The notes below the pieces were generated by a model. That model was not told the origin of the DNA. It was given only the letters and a program-made list of their open reading frames with translations, and ran no database searches. This document shows, in pieces, positions 26,125 to 32,802 of a DNA stretch of 64,000 bases. The stretch spans positions 1 through 64,000 of the forward strand of contig CANNIZ010000015.1 of NCBI GenBank assembly GCA_947505245.1, read 5' to 3'. A program made the translations under genes and the position numbers. The DNA is from Pseudomonadota bacterium (GTDB lineage: Bacteria > Myxococcota_A > UBA796 > GCA-2862545). Every line of letters starts with the position of its first letter. Positions within the stretch are counted from its first letter, which is position 1.

Positions 26125-27419
26125 ACGCCGTCGAACACGAGCGTGGGCACGCGCGTGGAGGACGCCAACCACACGTCATTGCCGACCTCGGTGAGGCCCG
26201 CGAACAGCGTGAGCAGGTTTCCGGTGACGTTCATCTCGCCCACCGGCGCGCCGATCACACCGTCCTTCACGAGGTGACCGCGCATGCCAAAGCTGAAGTC
26301 GCCGGTCGTGGGGTCGGAATTGCCGCCGAGCCAGGACGTGACGAGGATCGCGTCCGGAGCATCTTTCACGATGGCCTCGAGGCCGCGCGCGCCGAGGCCG
26401 AGCACGCGGTTGGACGCGCCACCGGTCGTAGGCGCCTGCCCGAGCTTCTTTCCGTAGTACGTGTCCACGTACAGGTTGTTGAGCGCCCCGCCCGCGACGA
26501 GCGGCATCCGCTTCGCCGCGATGCCGTCGCTGTCGAACCGACGCGACGAAGGGCCGCGTACGAGCAGCGGGTCGTCGTCGATCACGAGCTTCTCGGAGAG
26601 GAGCTTCTGGCCGACCTTCCCCTTCCAGAACGAGCGGCCCTGCTGAACGGAGGCGCCGGTCGCGGGGGCGAGCAGCGCGCCGATCAGGCGCCCCGCAGCG
26701 ACGTTCTCGACGATCATCAGCCCCTTCTTCGAGGGGCCGCGGACCGAGCCGAGCCGGAGGTGAGCGCGCCGGAGCGCCTCGTCGCCGACCGCGCCGCGAT
26801 CGGGCAGATCGCTCAGGTGCAGGGCGTCTCCCCACCAGTCGCCTTCGGGCCGCGCTTCACCGGCGTCCTGTACGGTGACTGACGCCGACCAGCCCACGCT
26901 CGTGCTCTCCCACCCGCCGTCGAAGCCGTTGCTCGACGCCATGGCGCCCGCGTACTGGCCGTCCCAGGTGTTCGACGTGGCGGAGATCACCTTGTCTTTG
27001 CCGGCGATGCGCGCATCGATCTCGCCAAGCCAGGTCATGCGCTGCTCGCGGCTGACCTCGCGCACGCTGCCATCGACCAGCTGCAGGTCGGCCTCGGAGC
27101 GCCCGGCGAACAGCGCCGGATCGGGCACCGCGCGCATGGGGTCCACCTCCAGGGCGCGCGTGATCGCGACGCATTCGGCTACGAACGCGTCGAGGTGATC
27201 GGGCCGCAGGTCTGTCGTGCTGTTCGTCGAGTACCGGCCTTCCGCCCACACGCGCAGCGACAGGCCCCGGGAGGTGGCCTCCTTCGTGCGCTCGAGCTTG
27301 CCGTCGCGCATCTGGAACTCGACGGAGCGGTCGCCCGACGCCGTCGCGAACACGTCGGACGCGCCGTGCTTCTTGCCGAGCTCCACCGCAGCGCGCGCGG
27401 CGATCGACAGCTCATCCAT
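26106..27419 (-). CDS. PmbA/TldE-like protein, partner of TldD
   Basis: 437 aa. N-terminal VELGKKHGASDVFATAS and RVWAEGRYSTNST, central SKKGLMIVENVAAGRLIGALL and the C-terminal SFGMRGHLVKDGVIGAPVGE are typical of the TldD/PmbA family. It lacks the HExxxH motif, so it is the non-catalytic TldE-type subunit. In known systems the pair forms a heterodimeric protease that processes modified peptides. The ATG overlaps the TldD stop by 8 bp, so the two subunits are translated together. No signal peptide is visible. Confidence 0.9.
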   Translation of the reverse strand: MDELSIAARAAVELGKKHGASDVFATASGDRSVEFQMRDGKLERTKEATSRGLSLRVWAEGRYSTNSTTDLRPDHLDAFVAECVAITRALEVDPMRAVPDPALFAGRSEADLQLVDGSVREVSREQRMTWLGEIDARIAGKDKVISATSNTWDGQYAGAMASSNGFDGGWESTSVGWSASVTVQDAGEARPEGDWWGDALHLSDLPDRGAVGDEALRRAHLRLGSVRGPSKKGLMIVENVAAGRLIGALLAPATGASVQQGRSFWKGKVGQKLLSEKLVIDDDPLLVRGPSSRRFDSDGIAAKRMPLVAGGALNNLYVDTYYGKKLGQAPTTGGASNRVLGLGARGLEAIVKDAPDAILVTSWLGGNSDPTTGDFSFGMRGHLVKDGVIGAPVGEMNVTGNLLTLFAGLTEVGNDVWLASSTRVPTLVFDGVQFSGT

Positions 27420-28950
27420 TGGCGCCTCCCACGGCGAGCTTGGAGACGAGCACCGTCGGCAATCCCTGGCTGACGGGCACGCTCTGGCCGTCTTTCCCGC
27501 AGGTCCAGCCGCCGGTGTCGAGCGCCGAATCCGCCGCGGCCATGGTGACGTCGCGCAAGGCCTGGGGGCCGTTGCCGATGATGTTCACGTCCTTGATCGG
27601 GAAGGTGATGACGCCGTCCTCGATCATCCAGCCGTTCTTGATGTAGAAGGTGAAGTCGCCCGCGCCGATCTGGACCTGCCCGTTCGTGAAGGTCTCCGCG
27701 ATGATCCCCTGCTTCACGGACTTGATCATCTCGTCTTTGTCGTGAGGGCCGTTCTCCATCGTCGTGCAGCGCATGCGCGGAAGCGGCATGTGGCGGAAGC
27801 TCTCGCGGCGGCCCGACCCCGTGGAGGCCGCGCGGCCGTAGTGTTTCGCCGAGATCTTGTCGTGCAGGTAGCTCTTGAGGACGCCGTTCTCGACGAGCAC
27901 CGTGCGCTCGCACGGCGTGCCTTCGTCGTCGACGTTGAGCGCGCCACGCTCGTTCGCGATCGTGCCGTCGTCCACCACGGTGACGAAGTCCGGACCCACC
28001 TTCTTGCCGATCATCGTGCTGTAGATGCTCGTGTTCTTGCGGTTGAAGTCCGCCTCCATGCCGTGGCCGATGGCCTCGTGCAGCAGGATGCCGGACGCGC
28101 CGGCAGCGAGCACCACAGGCATCTCGCCGGCCGGCGGCCGACGCGCATCGAACAGGATCATCGTGCGGTCGATGGCCTGCTGCGCGACGGTGTTCAGGCG
28201 CTCGTCGTCGTACCACTCGAGGCCCCGACGACCTGCCATGTTCGCGCTGTTCGCCTGCACCACCTCGCCCTGGCGCGCGGTCACGTTCACCCACAGGCGG
28301 CTCTGGGGCCGACGATCCGTGATGATGCGCCCGTCGAGCGTCGCGATCAACACGCGCTCGTCGCCGTCCGACCAGCTCACGCTCACCTTCTCGACGCGAG
28401 CGTCTTTGGTGCGGGCCATGCCGGCGGCCTTCTGCACGATGGGCAGGCGACGGTCGATGCCGACGTCGGACCACGGCACGGCGACCTCGTAGAACGACGG
28501 GCGCCCAGGCCGCGCGAACGCCGAGGCCGGCGCGACGGCTGACCCGTTCGCGATGGAAGACGCTGTACGGGCCGCTGCGAGCATGCTCGCCAGCGTGAGG
28601 TCTTCCGTGAAGGCGTACCCGACCTGATCACCGACGACCACCCGCAGGCCGACGCCCTGATCCACCGTCGTCGAAGCGCGGCTCACGATGCCGTCCTCGA
28701 ACGACACCGCCGTGCTGCGCGCGTGCTGAAAGTACACGTCCGCATCGTCTGCGCCGCGCGAAGCGAGCTCCGCCAACACCTGCCGGATCATCCCTTCGTC
28801 GATTCCGAACCACGTCAGGAACGGGTCCGTCACGTCGGCGAGCGCCGCCACCGGCGCCTTCGGCCCACAAGCAGCGAGCCAGCCGGGCATCGCGAGCAGC
28901 GCCGTTCCGGCCGCTCCTGCCTTCAGAATCTCTCGTCGCGACAACGACAT
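27412..28950 (-). CDS. tldD: TldD-like metalloprotease with Tat lipoprotein signal
   Basis: 512 aa. The catalytic metal motif HEAIGHGMEAD (HExxxH) and the flanking GILLHEA region identify the active subunit of a TldD/TldE protease. The N-terminus is a twin-arginine signal, SRREILKAGAAGTALLAMPG followed by WLAAC, a lipobox. TldD is normally cytosolic, so export as a lipoprotein is unusual, and its partner gene shows no signal. The start ATG at 28950 has few alternatives. It shares an 8-bp overlap with the PmbA-like gene. The 350 bp upstream contain no clear gene. Confidence 0.92.
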   Translation of the reverse strand: MSLSRREILKAGAAGTALLAMPGWLAACGPKAPVAALADVTDPFLTWFGIDEGMIRQVLAELASRGADDADVYFQHARSTAVSFEDGIVSRASTTVDQGVGLRVVVGDQVGYAFTEDLTLASMLAAARTASSIANGSAVAPASAFARPGRPSFYEVAVPWSDVGIDRRLPIVQKAAGMARTKDARVEKVSVSWSDGDERVLIATLDGRIITDRRPQSRLWVNVTARQGEVVQANSANMAGRRGLEWYDDERLNTVAQQAIDRTMILFDARRPPAGEMPVVLAAGASGILLHEAIGHGMEADFNRKNTSIYSTMIGKKVGPDFVTVVDDGTIANERGALNVDDEGTPCERTVLVENGVLKSYLHDKISAKHYGRAASTGSGRRESFRHMPLPRMRCTTMENGPHDKDEMIKSVKQGIIAETFTNGQVQIGAGDFTFYIKNGWMIEDGVITFPIKDVNIIGNGPQALRDVTMAAADSALDTGGWTCGKDGQSVPVSQGLPTVLVSKLAVGGANG

Positions 28951-29039
28951 TCAAACTCCAGGACGTGGCTGAGCGTACACGAGCCCCTTCGACAGCAACA
29001 GCCCGTTGCACCGCGAGCGGCCGCTCGACCCGGACCCAT

Positions 29040-29192
29040 GTGGTAGCCATCAACGATGGAATAAGCGCCCGGCCGCACCCTGGGGTGCTCCAGATCACGA
29101 CGCCCTCCGTCAAGCAGCGGCTCGTGCAGGAAGGGCAGATCCAGGCATGGATCGATGGCGAGGATGGCATCGCTGGACGTGTGTTTCAATGA
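29040..29192 (+). other. Possible small gene or gene 3' fragment
   Basis: 50 codons from a GTG at 29040 with a coding-like composition (INDGISARPHPGVLQITT, then KQRLVQEGQIQAWIDGEDG) and third positions mostly G or C. A 6-bp hairpin directly follows the stop codon. Upstream in the same frame the sequence loses coding character, so it may be the remnant of a longer gene. The rest of 28951-29299 shows nothing I can support. No family recognised. Confidence 0.35.
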
Positions 29193-29193
29193 G

Positions 29194-29210
29194 GAGCGGT
29201 GTCGCCGCTC
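29194..29210 (+). terminator. Short hairpin after the 29.0-kb fragment
   Basis: GAGCGG and CCGCTC form a 6-bp stem with a 5-base loop, 1 bp after the TGA at 29190-29192. There is no strong T-run, so it is weak evidence that a transcript once ended here. Confidence 0.35.
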
Positions 29211-29299
29211 TTCAAGTCAACGTCGGGTTGCCAGTTGCCGTTGACGAGCCTCGCGTTGGCCCCTTCGACGGTGTCACACGGAGCGCCGGAGGCCCGCGG

Positions 29300-30829
29300 T
29301 CAGGGCGCGCACACCTGCGGCACCCGGTACCGGACGACCACCGTGGCACCCGGAGCCGCGTCGACGACGAGAGCGCCTGCGTCGTAGGTCCAAGCGGCCG
29401 GCGCGCCGTCCACGCGCACGTTGATCGTGGAGGGGTCAGGCACCTCGGACAGCGGGAACTCCGCGTCGGGCGGGGCGGAGGCCTGCGCGAGGGCGACGGC
29501 CGCCGAGCCCCAATCGGTCGCGGCGATGTCGAGCCGCACGCCTCCGGTGAGCGCGATGGCCTCGCGGTAGCCGTCGGCCTGGCCGTCGTCGCTCCACGGG
29601 CAGCCGGCTTCGGGGCAGATGATCCCCGAGGCGCGGAACGAGCTCGCGAACGCGGAAGCGTCGGTCACCCAGGCGGCCGCGCGCTCGGCCGCCGTCGCGC
29701 GCGGGCCGGACTGCTCCCACTCGTCGGAGACGAACACGACGTGAAGTGCTGCCTCGGGGCGCAAGAAGCCCGCATTGCAGCTGGTGGTGTTGGCGAGCGC
29801 GTTCCCCGTGAGCGTGAACAGCTGCTCCGTCAGCGCGGTCGGGCCGCTCGCGTCGGCGACAGCCGCTCCAAACACGGACGACACGGTCGGCGTGTCGGCG
29901 GTGAGCACGCCGCCGTTGAGGCACCCTTCATCGAGCGTGACCACGCCGATGCGCCAGTCCGCCGTGATCGACGAGAGGGTGTCGATGAACGTGCCGAAGT
30001 TTGCAGCGAGGTTCGCCGCGTGCCGATCCATCGAGCGACTCTGGTCGACCGCGAACAGAACGTCGACGGGCGGATTTGCGGGCAGGACGAACACGTCCTC
30101 GTGCCACGGGCGTTCGGTCGCGGCGCCTCGCCAGTCGGCGAACTCGTCCCCGTCGGCGTCGTTGCTCACGAACGCGAGCTCGCCGCGAGCGGCGCCGGCC
30201 ACGGCGGGCGCGAACCCGATTCGCAGCTCGGAAGACGCTCCGGGAGCGAGCACGATCGGCAGCGCGTCATGCGCGAGGACGGCGGCGTCGCCGCCAGGCT
30301 CGATGCCCTCGACCACAAGATCCCAGGTGCCCACGTTCGACATCCGCACGGTCTGCTCGGCTGCGCAGCCGACCTCGAGCGTGCCAAAGTCGACGAAGGG
30401 CGGGTCGACGACGAGGTCGGGCGCGCCGCCTCGCCCGGTGAGGTCGACCTCGATCGCCCCGTCGTCCGGGTCGGTCGAGAACACCGTCACGGCCCCCCAA
30501 CGCCCCTCCGCGGACGTGGGCTCGAACGCGACCTGCACCTCGCGCTCGGCACCCGACGCGAGCGTGAACTCGGTGTCCGCCGGCAGCGAAAAGCCGTCCC
30601 CTTCGATCGCCAGATCCGTGACGGTGACCTCGGCGGTGCCGATGTTCTCGACGGTGAACGTCCGCCTCACCTCCTCGCCAGGGCCCGCGATTTCGAAGTC
30701 GAGCGCGGTCGGATGCACGGCGATGTCGGGTCGGGTCTCCGGGCTGTTCGGAAACGGCACGAGCTGGTTCTCAGAGCACGCACACAGCAGCACGATCGAC
30801 GGCAAAGCCGTCGTCCACCTGGGACGCAT
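29300..30829 (-). CDS. Lipoprotein with HYDIN-like repeats and a vWA domain
   Basis: 509 aa. The lipobox LLCAC sits at residues 14-18 or so. Two 'choice-of-anchor D'/ASPM-SPD-HYDIN-like Ig domains follow (ALDFEIAGPGEEVRRTFTVEN and FVDFGTLEVGCAAEQTV), then a von Willebrand factor A domain with an intact MIDAS, DVLFAVDQSRSMDRH (DxSxS), and a final strand-rich region. Such proteins are surface adhesins or scaffolds. ATG at 30829 has CGGAGG 5 nt upstream, and a near-consensus promoter lies 64-93 bp upstream of the start. Confidence 0.88.
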   Translation of the reverse strand: MRPRWTTALPSIVLLCACSENQLVPFPNSPETRPDIAVHPTALDFEIAGPGEEVRRTFTVENIGTAEVTVTDLAIEGDGFSLPADTEFTLASGAEREVQVAFEPTSAEGRWGAVTVFSTDPDDGAIEVDLTGRGGAPDLVVDPPFVDFGTLEVGCAAEQTVRMSNVGTWDLVVEGIEPGGDAAVLAHDALPIVLAPGASSELRIGFAPAVAGAARGELAFVSNDADGDEFADWRGAATERPWHEDVFVLPANPPVDVLFAVDQSRSMDRHAANLAANFGTFIDTLSSITADWRIGVVTLDEGCLNGGVLTADTPTVSSVFGAAVADASGPTALTEQLFTLTGNALANTTSCNAGFLRPEAALHVVFVSDEWEQSGPRATAAERAAAWVTDASAFASSFRASGIICPEAGCPWSDDGQADGYREAIALTGGVRLDIAATDWGSAAVALAQASAPPDAEFPLSEVPDPSTINVRVDGAPAAWTYDAGALVVDAAPGATVVVRYRVPQVCAP

Positions 30830-30893
30830 CGCAACCTCCGAGTCGGCAACACGCGACGCGCCGCAGTGCGGCGCCACGATCGCTGACCTCTAA

Positions 30894-30922
30894 AGTATAG
30901 TCGCGGCGTGTTGAAAATTCAA
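30894..30922 (-). promoter_or_regulatory. Sigma70-type promoter for the vWA lipoprotein gene
   Basis: On the minus strand TTGAAT (30917-30922) and TATACT (30894-30899) are separated by exactly 17 bp, a near-consensus -35/-10 pair, about 65 bp before the start codon. The -35 region also forms a small palindrome TTGAA-AA-TTCAA on the plus strand. Confidence 0.65.
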
Positions 30923-31111
30923 GGGGCGTCGATCCGTGCGGGCCCGTGTACACGCGGACGCACCGCCAGACACACGCCGAGAGAATACCATTTCGTCCGT
31001 TTGACAAAAACGAACATCAGCCCTGATGGCGCACTTTTCCCGCCGGAAATTGCATCCGTGGGGGCTTGCTGCGCGCGTTCCGGGGCGTGGAAGAGCGGCT
31101 ACTCTGCGCGC

Positions 31112-32317
31112 ATGTCCACCCTCGTCGTCCTCGCGCTGTCGGGCCTCGCTGTCGCGGGGCCGCCCACCCCGCTCACCTCCGACCCCGCTCGGGTGCCCTC
31201 GGGGCCGCCTGCGTTGGGCGGGCACATGTTGCCGATCATTGGCGGAGATGACGTCCAGGACCCCGGCGACTGGCCTGATGTGGCCGGCGTGAGCGACGGC
31301 CGCGAGGTGTTCTGCACCGGCACGTTGATCGCACCCGACGTCGTGCTCACGGCGGGCCACTGCGTGCTTGGCACGCACCTGAAGGAGGTCATCCTCGGGA
31401 CCAACGACTACGACGAGCCGGGCGAGGTGATCGACATCGTCGACTGGTTCGAGTACCCGCACTCGCAGAGCGGCGGCTTTGACGTCGGCGTGCTCCTGCT
31501 CGGCCATGCGTCGTCGTACCCGCCGCGGGTCATCGCAACGGACTGCGTGCGCGATGACATCGACGACAACGCGGACGCGGTGATCGTCGGCTACGGCGCG
31601 ACCGACGCGAACGCCTCGCGCTACAATTCCATCCTGCACGAAGGCAACACCGCGATCGACGCGGCGGAATGCGACTCCGCCTTCTATGGCTGCGCCAGCG
31701 ACGTGATGCCCGACGGGGAGCTCACCGCGGGGTTCGTCGGGGCGTCCGTGTGCAGCGGTGACTCCGGCGGGCCCCTGTACCTGCCGACGGACCGTGGCGT
31801 GTTCCTCGCGGGCGTGACGTCCCGCGGCGCGATCCCGTGCGGCAACGGCGGGATCTTCGGGCGGCCCGACAACGCCACCCTGTTCAGCTGGATCGAGGAC
31901 GTGACCGAGCGGCAGCTACCCCGGCCGCTTTGCCTCGAGCCCACGGCGCGGCCGCTGTACTACGTGAAGAACCAGCCGGCGACGACGCCGATCGACGCTG
32001 GCTCAGACGCGGACCCGTACACGTTCGATGTCGTCACGCCGCCGGTGTTCGGGTCGGCCCGGGTGGACGATGCGGGCGTGCTCACGTTCACGCCCGAGCG
32101 CGGGTTTCACGGCAATGATCAGGTGGTGGTGCGGGTGCGCGACGATCGCGGCTGGACCGGTGAGGTGGCCATCCCGATCGTGCACGTGTCCCGAGGTGAC
32201 TACCGCGACTTCACCGGCGAGAAGGCGGCCTGCGGTTGTGATCAGTCGCCGGCGGGTGGCGCGTTCGCGTTCGCGCTCACGCTGGCGTTGCTGGTCCGGC
32301 GCCGGCGCTCCTCTTAG
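31112..32317 (+). CDS. Trypsin-like serine protease with MYXO-CTERM tail
   Basis: 401 aa secreted S1-family protease. Signal peptide (LVVLALSGLAVAG), short propeptide, then the mature start IIGGDDVQDP; the catalytic triad is His in LTAGHC, Asp in FDVGVLLL, and Ser in CSGDSGGP. About 120 residues of a cadherin/VCBS-like strand domain follow (GVLTFTPERGFHGNDQVVVR), and the C-terminus is a MYXO-CTERM tail: CGCDQSPAGG, a hydrophobic segment and RRRRSS. That tail is cut and sorted to the cell surface in myxobacteria and is the best phylum marker in the window. The ATG at 31112 gives the signal peptide directly. Confidence 0.93.
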   Translation: MSTLVVLALSGLAVAGPPTPLTSDPARVPSGPPALGGHMLPIIGGDDVQDPGDWPDVAGVSDGREVFCTGTLIAPDVVLTAGHCVLGTHLKEVILGTNDYDEPGEVIDIVDWFEYPHSQSGGFDVGVLLLGHASSYPPRVIATDCVRDDIDDNADAVIVGYGATDANASRYNSILHEGNTAIDAAECDSAFYGCASDVMPDGELTAGFVGASVCSGDSGGPLYLPTDRGVFLAGVTSRGAIPCGNGGIFGRPDNATLFSWIEDVTERQLPRPLCLEPTARPLYYVKNQPATTPIDAGSDADPYTFDVVTPPVFGSARVDDAGVLTFTPERGFHGNDQVVVRVRDDRGWTGEVAIPIVHVSRGDYRDFTGEKAACGCDQSPAGGAFAFALTLALLVRRRRSS

Positions 32318-32320
32318 CGA

Positions 32321-32556
32321 TCACGACCACCTCCACCAGCCCCACATGGGCGTCTGGCGCTGGTAGGTCGTGTACGACGGGCACTTCTGCAGCGTCAGCC
32401 GCACCGCTCCGAGCGCCGACGGCTGGAGCCAGACGCCGGTCGACGTCGTGGCGAACGCGACGAGCACCCACCCCTGCGCCCGCTCGAAGAAGACGTTCGG
32501 GTGCCGCGAATAGCGCCACAGGCCGATGGTGTTGAAGTCGGGACCCGCTTCGCCTC
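32321..32556 (-). pseudogene. Truncated copy of the DUF1295 gene
   Basis: Translation gives EAGPDFNTIGLWRYSRHPN, then LVAFATTSTGVWLQPSA and YQRQTPMWGWWRWS, nearly identical to the C-terminal 90 residues of the protein encoded at 42168-42962. A 14-codon piece (the LLFFGSTRFTEE region) is missing. There is no start codon of its own: it is joined in a different frame to the acetyltransferase fragment at 32548-32760. It is therefore a dead fragment. Confidence 0.88.
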
Positions 32557-32760
32557 GTACGCGAGCACGCCGATGGGCGTCGCACTCGAGACCAGCCGCT
32601 TCATCGACGCCTTCTTCTCGGACTTCTCGAGCTCGGCCGCGTTGCGAAATCGATACGCCGTACACCAGCAGAAGTGTGGCCCGCCTCGCGCCTCGAACAA
32701 CCGCGCGAAGTCATCCCAGTTCTCGGCGGTCACTGGGCGGATGTCGAACGGGTGCTTCAT
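32548..32760 (-). pseudogene. 5' fragment of a GNAT-type acetyltransferase gene
   Basis: MKHPFDIRPVTAENWDDFAR, GGPHFCWCTAYRF and SSATPIGVLAYE match the N-terminal third of GNAT acetyltransferases of the 'FCWC' type, with the normal ATG at 32760. The acetyl-CoA-binding part is absent: after YEA the sequence switches into the DUF1295 remnant through the shared stretch GAGGCGAAGC. A chimeric protein could be made but would lack the active fold. Confidence 0.8.
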
Positions 32761-32802
32761 CAGCCCCAGGCGTAACGTCGTGGTTGCCGTTCGTGGTGCG
32801 CG

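Noticed and set aside
28628-29170. Minus-strand frame upstream of tldD
   Set aside because: Overlaps the tldD start in a different frame and shows no motif; the Tat signal start at 28950 is better.
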